DNA of 22,364 bases from Eggerthellaceae bacterium (GTDB lineage: Bacteria; Actinomycetota; Coriobacteriia; Coriobacteriales; Eggerthellaceae), in assembly GCA_017559045.1 (NCBI GenBank), contig JAFYTB010000270.1, positions 1 through 22,364 of the forward strand, in the 5' to 3' direction. The notes below the pieces were generated by a model, which saw nothing but the letters and a program-made list of their open reading frames with translations, did not search any database and had not been told where the DNA came from. A program made the translations under genes and the position numbers. Positions 12,931 through 21,517 of this stretch are shown here, piece after piece. Every line of letters begins with the position of its first letter. Positions within the stretch are counted from its first letter, which is position 1.

Positions 12931-14642
12931 AGCTCAGCATTGACGGTTGCTCTGTCGAGGTGATTGAGGGCACGACCGTTTTGGAGGCTGCTCGACTGGC
13001 TGGAATTTCCATCCCTACGCTTTGCGAGCTTAAGGACCTTAACCTCATTGCCTCTTGTCGTGTTTGCATTGTTGAGATTGAGGGCAATGGCGCTCTCTGC
13101 GCGGCGTGTAACACCGTCGTGAACGAAGGGATGACTGTTCGTACCAATACGCCGCGCGTAGTTGCTGCACGCAGGGGTAATGTTGAGGCCATACTTTCTC
13201 AGCATCGCAGTGCCTGTACCTCATGCGTGCGCGTGAAGACCTGTGCTCTCCGTAAGCTTGCTGAAGATCTTGCGGTTGGAGAGTCTGTTGTTTCTATGCC
13301 TGCTAAGGGTGCATGGGATGCTTCGTTCCCGCTTCAGCGTGATGAGAGTAAATGTATTAAGTGCATGCGCTGTGTTGCCATTTGCGAGAAGGTTCAGCAT
13401 TGTGCGGTATGGGATCGTGCGGGTGTTGGCCCGAGCACGGGAGTTGTCGTTAAGTACGGTTTAGGCATTGATGAAGCTGGCTGCGCCCTATGCGGACAGT
13501 GCATTACGCATTGTCCGACCGGTGCTCTTACTGCTCGTGATGACATCGGCTATGTTCTTGATGCGATTCTTGATCCCGAAGTTATGACGGTAGTGCAGGT
13601 CGCGCCTGCCGTGCGCGCTTCGTGGGGTGAGGATGTCGGTGTTTCTCGTGAGAACGCTACTCCTGGCCGCTTGGCAAGCGCTTTGCGTGCGCTCGGTTTC
13701 GACCGTGTATTTGACACTGACTTCGCCGCTGATCTCACTATCATGGAAGAGGGTAGCGAGTTCCTTGAGTTTATCGGCTCTGATAAGCCTCGTCCCATGC
13801 TCACTTCCTGCTGTCCCAGTTGGGTTCGATTTGCGAAGCTTCATTTCCCTAACTACGTTGATAGGCTCTCGAGTGCAAAGTCTCCGCATCAGATGCTCGG
13901 CGCTCTCGTTAAGAACACTATGCGTGAGGAGGCTGAGGCCTCTGGCAAGAAGAAGCTGTTTGTAGTTTCGATTATGCCGTGTGTTGCGAAGAAGTACGAA
14001 GCTGATGTGCCCGAGCTTTCTACTGAGGGCGGAGCGGACGTCGACGCTGTTCTCACTGTCCGCGAATTCGATCGTATGTTGCATCTGTTTGGCGTGGACT
14101 GCGCTGCTCTTGAGGAGACTGCTTTTGATAATCCGTTAGGTCTTTCTACGGGCGCAGGTACTATCTTCGGTCGCACGGGTGGCGTTATGGAGGCTGCGCT
14201 TCGTACGGCCGCTACTATTCTTACTGGTGAGCCTGCGTCTCTTGAGGCCTGCAGCTGCATTTCCGCAACGCCTGAGACGCCTTGGATGGCCAAGGAGCTT
14301 GACGTTGCTGGTACGAAGGTGCGCATTGCTGTTGCAAGTGGTCTGGCTAACACGGCGAAGCTGCTTAACGCTCTCGATGCTGGTGAGGTCGAGTTCGATT
14401 TCGTCGAGATCATGGCATGTCCTGGCGGTTGCGTAAATGGCGGCGGCCAGCCCATTCGCTTCAATACGGAGCAAGCTGCCGAACGTGCTCAGGTGCTCGA
14501 TACCCTTGATGCTGCCGAAACCCTGCGCATGTCTCATGATAATCCGGATATCCCGAAGCTTTACGACGAGGTTCTTGAAAAGCCCTTGTCGCATCGCTCT
14601 CATGAGTGGCTTCATACCGATCAGGAGACCTGGAACATCTAA
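12924..14642 (+). CDS. hydA: [FeFe] hydrogenase, CpI-like catalytic subunit (group A)
   Basis: A soluble hydrogenase of 572 residues that makes or consumes H2. The domain order and length match Clostridium pasteurianum CpI (574). A plant-type [2Fe-2S] domain has C34, C45, C48 and C59 or C62. A His-ligated cluster follows with H94, C98, C101 and C107. Two [4Fe-4S] clusters come next (C144, C147, C150, C154; C187, C190, C193, C197). The H-cluster domain has all three signatures: TSCCPSW (294-300), MPC-x2-K-x2-E (351-359) and E-x-M-x-C-x3-C ending in GGG (495-508). Ligands are C297, C353, C499 and C503, with C296 as the proton-relay cysteine and E276/E279 in its path. ATG 12924 overlaps the upstream stop, giving translational coupling. 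The maturases HydE, HydF and HydG are not in the window. Confidence 0.97.
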   Translation: MVKLSIDGCSVEVIEGTTVLEAARLAGISIPTLCELKDLNLIASCRVCIVEIEGNGALCAACNTVVNEGMTVRTNTPRVVAARRGNVEAILSQHRSACTSCVRVKTCALRKLAEDLAVGESVVSMPAKGAWDASFPLQRDESKCIKCMRCVAICEKVQHCAVWDRAGVGPSTGVVVKYGLGIDEAGCALCGQCITHCPTGALTARDDIGYVLDAILDPEVMTVVQVAPAVRASWGEDVGVSRENATPGRLASALRALGFDRVFDTDFAADLTIMEEGSEFLEFIGSDKPRPMLTSCCPSWVRFAKLHFPNYVDRLSSAKSPHQMLGALVKNTMREEAEASGKKKLFVVSIMPCVAKKYEADVPELSTEGGADVDAVLTVREFDRMLHLFGVDCAALEETAFDNPLGLSTGAGTIFGRTGGVMEAALRTAATILTGEPASLEACSCISATPETPWMAKELDVAGTKVRIAVASGLANTAKLLNALDAGEVEFDFVEIMACPGGCVNGGGQPIRFNTEQAAERAQVLDTLDAAETLRMSHDNPDIPKLYDEVLEKPLSHRSHEWLHTDQETWNI

Positions 14643-14687
14643 GTGCATCACGCGAGCCGAATTGGCCGCTACGATATATGCGTTGTG

Positions 14688-14724
14688 AGCGAGTGCGTAA
14701 GGCTGTGGCTGCGCACTCGCTTTA
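14688..14724 (+). terminator. Probable terminator after hydA
   Basis: A perfect 10-bp stem (AGCGAGTGCG at 14688-14697, CGCACTCGCT at 14712-14721) lies 45 bp after the hydA stop and ends in TTTAAG. The stem is strong but the U-tract is short, so read-through into crcB is possible. Confidence 0.6.
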
Positions 14725-14751
14725 AGTTCGTCAAGTGTTGGAGGTTGCCAG

Positions 14752-15117
14752 ATGCTTATCAACTGTCTTGCCGTTGGCGTCGGCGGCTTCATTGGGTCGG
14801 TTTTGCGCTACCTTATTGGTGTTGCTGCACCTGCAACGAACTTTCCGTGGGCAACTCTTCTCATTAACGTCGTAGGATCATTCGCCATTGCGTATGTCGC
14901 GGGAATGGTTCTTCGCGGTGTTCTTCCCGACAGCGAGTTGTCCTTGCTGCTTCGTGTCGGGTTGTGCGGTGGTTTTACCACGTTCTCAACGTTTAGCTTA
15001 GACACTGTAAACCTTATTTCAAATGGTGCCTGGGTTGAAGCGATCCTTTACGCAGCTGGAACCTGTGTGCTGTGTATTCTCGCCGCTGTTGCTGGTGGTA
15101 TATTGGCGAGGGCGTAA
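14752..15117 (+). CDS. crcB: Fluoride ion channel CrcB/Fluc
   Basis: A small four-helix membrane protein (121 residues, family about 110-130) that exports fluoride as a dual-topology dimer. The family signatures are the N-terminal GGFIGS-x2-RY (11-20), the pore-lining INVVGSF, and CGGFTTFSTFS, which includes the Phe-box phenylalanines and the central Na+-site region. ATG 14752 has GGAGG 7 nt upstream. Only one copy is present here. Many Gram-positive bacteria carry two adjacent copies, but a single gene also suffices. A crcB-type fluoride riboswitch is not visible in the 109-bp gap after hydA. A sensor kinase follows after 50 bp. Confidence 0.94.
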   Translation: MLINCLAVGVGGFIGSVLRYLIGVAAPATNFPWATLLINVVGSFAIAYVAGMVLRGVLPDSELSLLLRVGLCGGFTTFSTFSLDTVNLISNGAWVEAILYAAGTCVLCILAAVAGGILARA

Positions 15118-15135
15118 CGGGTAAATCCCGTTTGC
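15116..15135 (+). terminator. Weak hairpin between crcB and the sensor kinase
   Basis: AACGGG (15116-15121, overlapping the crcB stop) pairs with CCCGTT (15127-15132) around a 5-nt loop, followed by TGC. A further copy of GACGGG nearby could pair in its place. The stem is short and there is no U-tract, so termination is doubtful. Confidence 0.3.
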
Positions 15136-15167
15136 TTGACGGGTTGAATTTGGGCGGAGGTCGTTCC

Positions 15168-17111
15168 ATGGCTATCGAGGAAAGAGAGCTTGCCGAAACC
15201 GATAAGAGTATCGGTGCGGGTGCGTTTCTTTCAAATGCCCTTGCCGTTCTTATCATTCTTCTTTTAGTGGCCTTCTTCACTTTAACCGTGCGCAACAGCG
15301 CTGAGGTAAATCAGAAGGTTAATACTATCGAAAATGGAACCTACGTCGTTTCCATTGAGGCTGGCTGTGTTGAGACGGGGCTTGTCCGCCTTCAGACGGT
15401 TGCTGAGCGTCCTGTTTACGTGCGTACTGCTGAAGCAATTGATGCGGTCGAAGGTTCGTATATTGCCGCTTATGTTGAGACCCTGCATAGCGTTGAGTAC
15501 ATCCACGAGCATCATATTAACGTTGATCTTCGAGAGAATCTCTATTCTGGCTACATGGATCTTGCCGATATGTTCGACGAGTACCTTGCCCTTTGTCGTG
15601 ACGTTGAGGTGACCGATGCTGAGGTGAAGTCGTTCTACGAAGAGAAGATAAATCCGAAGATCGATGAACTTCTTGCCGTTAACGTTGGCATTTTTGAGGT
15701 TTCAAATGCGCGTGTCGAGGATCTTTGCGCAGACGTCGACAGGCTTGAGCGTCAGAGCATCGTGATGGCAAGCATTCTTATGATTGCCGTCCTCGTGTCC
15801 CTGGTTGTGTACCTCAGGCTTTTGCATCGAAATCGCAAGCGTGAAGAGGTGCTTAACGTCCATTTGCAGGATGCACTTGATCTTGCTCAGGCGGCAAACA
15901 GGGCGAAGTCAACCTTCTTAAGCAATATGAGCCACGATATTCGTACGCCTATGAACGCCATCGTAGGCTCAACGAGCATCATTGAAGCCAACATCGATGA
16001 TCCGCATCGAGTTCGTGAGTCTCTGGACCGCATCAAGGTTTCTTCTGAGCATCTTCTCAGCCTCATAAATGACGTGCTTGATATGTCAAAAATTGAGAGT
16101 GGCAAAATTATTCTTAATGAGGAGAGATTTAACCTTTCTGATTTCATGAATGGCATAGAAGCTATTGTTCAACCCCATGCTCGATCTAAGAATCTCCTTC
16201 TCGAGACCTCTATTTCTGGCGTAGAGAAATTACTCGTAATTGGCGATAGGCTTCGCCTTGACCAAGCGGTGCTGAATCTTCTCAGTAACGCAATTAAGTA
16301 CACGCCAGATGGTGGTGCGGTGTGCTTGTCTATGACGGAGGAGGAGTCTGAGAGGGATGAATTCCGGAATTACCGCATAGTAGTGCGCGATACGGGCATT
16401 GGGATGGCTCCTGGATTCATCGAGCGTATCTTCGAGCCTTTCGAGTGCGAGAGAAATACGGCCTGTTCTCCCACGGATGGCGTTGGTCTTGGAATGCCCA
16501 TCGTCAAGAATGTGATCGATATGATGGGTGGAACTATTGAGATCGATAGTGTGCCGGGGAAAGGCACGGCGATTACGATCGTTGTTCCTTTGAGGATTGT
16601 CGAGGATGTCTGCGGCACCCACGAAGCGTACATGGGGGATGAAGCCGTGAAAACAGCCGCAGCATTTGAGGTTTCAGAGCATACGGGTTTGCTTTTGGGC
16701 GAGGTATCGGGCGTTTGCTCGAAGGGTCGTGTTCTCCTGGTTGAAGATAATCCTCTGAATAGCGAGATTGCTACTGAGCTGATAGCGATGTTTGGAGTTG
16801 AGGTTGATCAGGCTTACGATGGGCAGGAGGCTGTCGAAAGCCTGATCAACTCTCCTGATGGCAGCTACGGTCTCGTGTTCATGGATGTTCAAATGCCTTG
16901 CATGGATGGCGTGGAGGCTACGAGGTATATCACTGCACACTTTGAAGAGACAGGTCGCAGGCGTCCTCCTATTGTTGCTATGACTGCGAATGCTTTTGAC
17001 CAGGATAGGGAGCAGGCATTAGCGGCAGGCATGGATGGCTTCATGGCTAAACCGATTAACCTCGACGAGCTCAAGCACCATCTTCGTCATTATTTGGGGC
17101 CTGTTTGTTGA
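15168..17111 (+). CDS. Hybrid sensor histidine kinase with C-terminal receiver domain
   Basis: A membrane-bound two-component kinase of 647 residues. Two transmembrane helices (about 22-42 and 198-218) flank an extracytoplasmic region of about 155 residues, largely helical by composition and of unknown ligand. A HisKA domain follows with the phosphoryl-accepting H256 in SNMSHDIRTPMN, then an HATPase domain with the N box (N374), G1 DTGIGM (408-413) and G2 GVGLGMP (438-444). After a linker of about 45 residues comes a receiver domain (about 519-645) with D573 as the phospho-acceptor, VEDN (525-528) and the switch-region KP (628-629). The start at 15168 has GGAGG 7 nt upstream; the frame extends upstream into crcB without homology. 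There is no separate response regulator or Hpt domain nearby, so the output partner is unknown. Confidence 0.93.
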   Translation: MAIEERELAETDKSIGAGAFLSNALAVLIILLLVAFFTLTVRNSAEVNQKVNTIENGTYVVSIEAGCVETGLVRLQTVAERPVYVRTAEAIDAVEGSYIAAYVETLHSVEYIHEHHINVDLRENLYSGYMDLADMFDEYLALCRDVEVTDAEVKSFYEEKINPKIDELLAVNVGIFEVSNARVEDLCADVDRLERQSIVMASILMIAVLVSLVVYLRLLHRNRKREEVLNVHLQDALDLAQAANRAKSTFLSNMSHDIRTPMNAIVGSTSIIEANIDDPHRVRESLDRIKVSSEHLLSLINDVLDMSKIESGKIILNEERFNLSDFMNGIEAIVQPHARSKNLLLETSISGVEKLLVIGDRLRLDQAVLNLLSNAIKYTPDGGAVCLSMTEEESERDEFRNYRIVVRDTGIGMAPGFIERIFEPFECERNTACSPTDGVGLGMPIVKNVIDMMGGTIEIDSVPGKGTAITIVVPLRIVEDVCGTHEAYMGDEAVKTAAAFEVSEHTGLLLGEVSGVCSKGRVLLVEDNPLNSEIATELIAMFGVEVDQAYDGQEAVESLINSPDGSYGLVFMDVQMPCMDGVEATRYITAHFEETGRRRPPIVAMTANAFDQDREQALAAGMDGFMAKPINLDELKHHLRHYLGPVC

Positions 17112-17116
17112 GTTAA

Positions 17117-17974
17117 TTATTTCTTGTCGAACAGGGCTCTGCGTTCGGTGGAGTGACGCATCATGCTTCTCATGCCGTCGATGTCTTCGGTTTCGAGCAT
17201 GGTTTTCAGCTCGTTGAACTTCTTGATGAACAGATCCATTTGATCTAGAAGCGCGGACTTGTTCGCCACGAAAAGCTCACTCCACATGAGGTCGTTGATT
17301 CGTGCAATGCGCGTGAGATCTCGGAAGGAGTCGCCGGTGAACTTTTCCATATTCTCTTTATCATTGCAGGTCATGAGGGTAATGGCGATGCAGTGGGTCA
17401 GCTGTGAAAGGAAGCCGATCATTTCGTCGTGCTCTTCGGGCGTGAGCGTGGTCACGTTTGAGAATCCGAGGAGCCTACCCAGTTCCATGCAGGTTTGAAC
17501 TGCTTCGGGTGTGTTCTTCTCGGTGGGTGTGACGATGTAGTTAGCGCCTACGAACATGGTTGCCGTGCTATTCTCGACACCAGACACCTCACGGCCTGCC
17601 ATGGGGTGCGCTGCAACAAACTCGACATCCGGACGCAGCATATCCTGAATCTTGTAGACGATGCTTCCCTTGACGCCGGTGACGTCGGTGATGAGAGCCC
17701 CGCTTTTGAGGAGCGCTTGGTTTTCTTCAATCCATTCCACGAATACATGCGGATAGAGGGCGAAGATTACCAGATCGGCTTCGCCGATGATTTGCTCATC
17801 AAGCTCCGTGGAGCCTTCGTCGATGATCTTTTCTTCCAGTGCGTAGTCGATAGAGCTCTGCTCTTTTGTGATGGCGCTAATGTGAAAACCGAATCGCTTA
17901 AGTACGCGAGCGTAGCTGCCACCCAAGAGGCCGAGGCCCACAATCAAAATTTTTTTACTGGTATCGACAATCAT
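17117..17974 (-). CDS. tyrA: Prephenate dehydrogenase
   Basis: Converts prephenate to 4-hydroxyphenylpyruvate with NAD(P)+, the committed step to tyrosine. The protein has 285 residues. The Rossmann loop is G13-x-G15-x2-G18, and the catalytic region has AAHPMAGRE (121-129, catalytic His123). SQLTH (190-194) and FRDLTRIA (217-224) are further TyrA signatures. There is no C-terminal ACT domain and no fused chorismate mutase, so feedback control must be weak or act elsewhere. It is the last gene of the aromatic cluster and its ATG overlaps the aroA stop by 4 nt (ATGA). Its stop lies only 5 bp from the stop of the converging sensor kinase, with no terminator between. Confidence 0.94.
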   Translation of the reverse strand: MIVDTSKKILIVGLGLLGGSYARVLKRFGFHISAITKEQSSIDYALEEKIIDEGSTELDEQIIGEADLVIFALYPHVFVEWIEENQALLKSGALITDVTGVKGSIVYKIQDMLRPDVEFVAAHPMAGREVSGVENSTATMFVGANYIVTPTEKNTPEAVQTCMELGRLLGFSNVTTLTPEEHDEMIGFLSQLTHCIAITLMTCNDKENMEKFTGDSFRDLTRIARINDLMWSELFVANKSALLDQMDLFIKKFNELKTMLETEDIDGMRSMMRHSTERRALFDKK

Positions 17975-19173
17975 TTAATATCCACCTTTGCGCCAAGCTG
18001 AACGATGTCATTGAAGAAGTTCGGATAGCTCTTCTTAACTGCTTCGATGCCGTCAATAGAGCCACCGACGATGGAAAGGACAACGGACATAGCCATAACG
18101 ATTCGGTGATCGTTGTGGCCATCCAGAACCATGTCGCTTCTTTGTAGCGTCTGCTTCGGGACGACTATTTCGTTATCGCCGAAGATGAGGCCACCGCCGC
18201 ATTTCTGAAGTTCTTCGTGCATCGCTGCACCGCGGTCACTTTCCTTGGCTTTTAGGCGGTCTGTTCCGGTGAAGACCGCCCCGTTTTTCAGGGCTGCCAT
18301 CGCGAAAAGAATGGGACCGAGATCGGGGCAGTTCGAGATATCCAAAGTAGGAGTTCCGGCGGAGATACTTTCGAAGTACTCCTTGTAGACCCTATCTCCT
18401 TGAAGGCTTTCGGGCTTGAGGTTGCCCACGGAGACGGATGAGCCCAGGTGGTTGAACGCATCGAGGAAGGCGGCGTTCGACCAATCTCCTTCGATCTTGC
18501 CGGTATAGGAGTCCATCGTGGAGGGCTCGATTTCGATCTTAAGATCTTCGGCGAACCTTACGTCTGCACCAAAAGATTTCAAAGCAGAGATAGTCAGGTC
18601 GACGTAGGATCTGCTTTCAAAGGGAGGAATGATGCTGATGGAGGAGCTTTCACCAAGATAAAGCAGTGCGAAGATGAGGCCGGTAATGAATTGGCTGCTA
18701 ATGCCACCCTTGAGCTCGTACTCGCCACATTGGAGGCTTCCGCAGACCGTAACCGACTCTTCGGTCTTGGTGAACGTGAAACCCTTGGCATGGCAGAGCT
18801 CCTCGTAAACGTCGAGGGGTCTTTCCATGAGCCTGCGGCTGCCGCGAAGAGTGACGGGCTTGCCGAGGCAGAGGGCAAGCGGAATGAAGAAGCGCAGCGT
18901 GCTTCCGCTTTCGCGACACTCAAGAACGGGGTTATCCACCTGCATGAACTCACTTGGATCAATCTCGACGGTGTTTCCGTTGATGGAGATTTTGGCACCG
19001 AGGGCCTTCAGGCAATCGATGCTGGCGAGGATGTCCTCACTGAAATCAACGCCTGATAAGGTGCACGTTTTTCCGGAAAGCGCTGCGCCGATGAGGTAAC
19101 GATGCGCCATGCTCTTAGACGGCGGAGCGTCGATAGACCCTGCAAGTGTGCAAGGTTCAAAGGTTGCGATCAT
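17971..19173 (-). CDS. aroA: 3-phosphoshikimate 1-carboxyvinyltransferase (EPSP synthase)
   Basis: Transfers the enolpyruvyl group of PEP to shikimate-3-phosphate, the sixth step of the shikimate pathway. It has 400 residues, slightly shorter than the E. coli enzyme (427). Visible signatures are PPSKSMAHR (17-25; Lys20, Ser21 and Arg25 bind substrate), SGSTLRFF, LKAKESDRG with the PEP-site acidic and Arg residues, and NDHRIVMA near the C-terminus. The start at 19173 is only 2 bp after the aroC stop, and its ribosome site AGGAG lies inside the end of aroC, so translation is coupled. It overlaps tyrA downstream by 4 nt. I cannot assign glyphosate class from sequence reading alone. Confidence 0.95.
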   Translation of the reverse strand: MIATFEPCTLAGSIDAPPSKSMAHRYLIGAALSGKTCTLSGVDFSEDILASIDCLKALGAKISINGNTVEIDPSEFMQVDNPVLECRESGSTLRFFIPLALCLGKPVTLRGSRRLMERPLDVYEELCHAKGFTFTKTEESVTVCGSLQCGEYELKGGISSQFITGLIFALLYLGESSSISIIPPFESRSYVDLTISALKSFGADVRFAEDLKIEIEPSTMDSYTGKIEGDWSNAAFLDAFNHLGSSVSVGNLKPESLQGDRVYKEYFESISAGTPTLDISNCPDLGPILFAMAALKNGAVFTGTDRLKAKESDRGAAMHEELQKCGGGLIFGDNEIVVPKQTLQRSDMVLDGHNDHRIVMAMSVVLSIVGGSIDGIEAVKKSYPNFFNDIVQLGAKVDIK

Positions 19174-19175
19174 CC

Positions 19176-20279
19176 TTATCTCCTTTCAGGCGAGTTCAGC
19201 CAGTCTGTGCCGAAACGTAGCGCAAGCATGTCGCATAGCACGATGGCCGCTGCTGCGTCTTGGACAATTCTAGCTCTGTGCACGATGGCGGGGTCGTGTC
19301 TTCCCTTCGGATCTAACACGGCGTCGGTCATGGTCGAGAAATCAATGGTCTTCTGCTGCTTAAAGATTGTCGGTGTTGGTTTAACGACGGTACGGAAGAT
19401 AATCGGCATACCGTTGGTTATGCCGCCGTTTACGCCACCGTTATTGTTGGTGGTTGCAACGACTTTGCCGTCCTCCATCCGGAGGGGGTCATTCGCTTCG
19501 CTTCCGCGCATGTCCGCAAGATCAAATCCAGCACCAAATTCGATGCCTTTAACAGCAGGGATGGAGAGCATCATGTGGGATAGGAGGCTCTCGACGGTGT
19601 CGAACCACGGCTCGCCAACGCCTTCAGGCATTCCAGTAATTGCCGTCTCCAAAACACCGCCTACGCTGTCTCCTTGGTTGGCGGCGGCGAGGATTGCTTC
19701 TTGCATCTGCAAACCCGCCTCATCGTCAAGCACTGCAAAGGGTTTTTCGTTTAAGCACGTGATGTCTTGGATTAGGTCGCCGAAATCTCTGTCGGCAATA
19801 CCGGCGCATCTCTTTACATGCGTACCGATGAAGATGCCTTTTTGTTCAAGCGCGAATTTGCAGATGGCGCCCGCGGCGACAAGGGCAGCTGTGATCCTGC
19901 CGCTGAAATGCCCGCCTCCTCGTGAATCTTGGAAACCGTGGTATTTGCAGTTGGCAGAATAGTCGGCATGAGACGGTCGGGCGACCGTCTTCATCTGCGA
20001 GTAGTCGCCGCTCTTTACGTTTTCGTTTGGGATGATCAGGGTTATGGGAGTGCCTGTGGTAAGTCCGTTAACAACGCCGCTGATAATTCTGAAATTGTCT
20101 TGCTCCCTGCGAGGCGTGGATATTTTACCTGCAGGACGACGCAGGGTTAGCATGTGGGCGATGTATTGATCGTCGACCTTGATTCCAGGTGCTAATCCAT
20201 CTATTACGGCTCCGATGCTGTCGCCATGGCTTTCGCCAAATATGGTGACAGTTACGCTGGAGCCGAACGTATTCTTCAT
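19176..20279 (-). CDS. aroC: Chorismate synthase
   Basis: Eliminates phosphate from EPSP to give chorismate, using reduced FMN. The 367 residues fit the family. Signature 1 is FGESHGDSIG (14-23) with catalytic His18. RPSHADYS (101-108) holds the second catalytic His104. The third, usually RGGGRSSAR, reads RGGGHFSGR (120-128), a variant I recall from several anaerobes. HDPAIVHRARI near the C-terminus is the last family block. The start at 20279 has AAGGA about 9 nt upstream. It is followed 2 bp later by aroA and is preceded by pheA with a 58-bp gap that shows no clear promoter or terminator. Confidence 0.96.
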   Translation of the reverse strand: MKNTFGSSVTVTIFGESHGDSIGAVIDGLAPGIKVDDQYIAHMLTLRRPAGKISTPRREQDNFRIISGVVNGLTTGTPITLIIPNENVKSGDYSQMKTVARPSHADYSANCKYHGFQDSRGGGHFSGRITAALVAAGAICKFALEQKGIFIGTHVKRCAGIADRDFGDLIQDITCLNEKPFAVLDDEAGLQMQEAILAAANQGDSVGGVLETAITGMPEGVGEPWFDTVESLLSHMMLSIPAVKGIEFGAGFDLADMRGSEANDPLRMEDGKVVATTNNNGGVNGGITNGMPIIFRTVVKPTPTIFKQQKTIDFSTMTDAVLDPKGRHDPAIVHRARIVQDAAAAIVLCDMLALRFGTDWLNSPERR

Positions 20280-20337
20280 GTTCGACTATCCTTCGAAATA
20301 TAATGGGGCTTGTTTGCTCGTCTTTCGCTTTAAAAGC

Positions 20338-21426
20338 TTAGATCTCCGAATGCGGGGCGAACGTGCCAGCCACCTTGAGTTTGTCACATACTTTACCGAG
20401 CTCAGCAAGCATTTCTGCACCGTTTTCGGTGTTGATTTTCCCGTCGACCTCAACATAGAAGTAGTACTGCCAGGAGTGCTTCTTCATGGGTCGACTACGC
20501 AGGGCCGTCATGTTGTAGCCGTATTTGCCGATGATGGCGATAGCGTTTGCGAGCGAGCCTACTTCGTGCTTGACGCTGAACATTAAGACAGAGTTTGGCA
20601 GAGTGGGGGAGTCAGCCTGAACTTTTGAGAGCACCGCGAAGCGCGTGGTGTTTTCTCCGCTTTTGTTAATGTTGGCCTCAAGTACTTCGAGTCCGTAAAT
20701 ATCAGCCGTTTCCTTACTGGCGATGGCACCAATCGTCTTATCGCCCGTTTCGGCAACCATCTTTGCCGCAACGGCGGTGTTGCTCATTTCTGCAGTTTCG
20801 AAACCCTTCATCTTGATGTAGTCATGGCATTGCGCGAGCGCCTGCGGGTGGCTCGCTACCTTCGTGATGTCCTTGGCGGTAGCTCCCGGAACGCCAAGAA
20901 GGTTCTGATGAATTTCGAGCTCATAAATTCCGTTGATGAAGAGGTTTCCCGAGAAGATGAGATCGATCGTTTGACCGACTTCGCCCGCATAGCTGTTCTC
21001 AATGGGAAGTACGGCAACGTCACAATCGCCGTTGACTACAGCATCGTAAGCGCTCTTGAAGTCCCTATGAGAAATGCTGTTGCTTTCAGGGAAGATCCTG
21101 GTTGCAGCGATATGCGCAAAGGCTCCCTCTACGCCGCTGTAAGCAACGTTAAGTCCTTTCTGCATGCGATATTGATAGGCGCGAGAAACGGACATCAATC
21201 TTTTGAGATAGTCGATGTAGTAACCCCTCAGCACGTCATCTTCGATAAGCGAGGAGTTCCTTTGGATGGCTGCGTCTTCCTGCTTTTGATCAAGGATGGG
21301 CAGGCCAAGATCCCTCTTATGCTCATAAGCAAGTTCGACGGCCCTCATTCGCTTGACGAAGAGTTCGGCCATCTGCGAGTCGACTTCGCTAATGATCTTG
21401 CGTGCATCTTCAAGTTTGCTCGTCAT
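20338..21426 (-). CDS. pheA: Bifunctional chorismate mutase / prephenate dehydratase (P-protein)
   Basis: Converts chorismate to prephenate and then to phenylpyruvate. There are 362 residues in three domains. The AroQ-type chorismate mutase (about 1-90) has R9, R26, K37, D46 and E50 at the spacing of the E. coli active site. The prephenate dehydratase (about 93-270) has SNTAVAA (215-221) and the catalytic TTRF (260-263). An ACT domain (about 278-357) follows. In it the Phe-binding GALV element reads GSLA (290-293) and ESRP reads LRSRP (309-313), so the usual Glu is Arg. Feedback by phenylalanine is expected for the family but may differ here. It lies 91 bp downstream of DAHP synthase. Confidence 0.95.
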   Translation of the reverse strand: MTSKLEDARKIISEVDSQMAELFVKRMRAVELAYEHKRDLGLPILDQKQEDAAIQRNSSLIEDDVLRGYYIDYLKRLMSVSRAYQYRMQKGLNVAYSGVEGAFAHIAATRIFPESNSISHRDFKSAYDAVVNGDCDVAVLPIENSYAGEVGQTIDLIFSGNLFINGIYELEIHQNLLGVPGATAKDITKVASHPQALAQCHDYIKMKGFETAEMSNTAVAAKMVAETGDKTIGAIASKETADIYGLEVLEANINKSGENTTRFAVLSKVQADSPTLPNSVLMFSVKHEVGSLANAIAIIGKYGYNMTALRSRPMKKHSWQYYFYVEVDGKINTENGAEMLAELGKVCDKLKVAGTFAPHSEI

Positions 21427-21471
21427 TGTGTTTCCGTTTCTCTTTGTAGAAACTTCTGGTGTTGTCGTTTT

Positions 21472-21481
21472 GCCAATTGGC
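21472..21481. repeat. 10-bp perfect palindrome in the DAHP synthase-pheA gap
   Basis: GCCAATTGGC lies about 45 bp before the pheA start, inside the only sizeable gap between the two genes. It is too short to call an operator with confidence. The gap otherwise shows a C-rich strand and no terminator. Confidence 0.3.
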
Positions 21482-21517
21482 GGCTTCGCATGGGGGCGCT
21501 TGGGAGGAGGTTTGGCT

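Noticed and set aside
14643..14751. Fluoride (crcB-motif) riboswitch upstream of crcB
   Set aside because: The gap holds only the hairpin after hydA. The conserved pseudoknot elements of the fluoride riboswitch are not visible.
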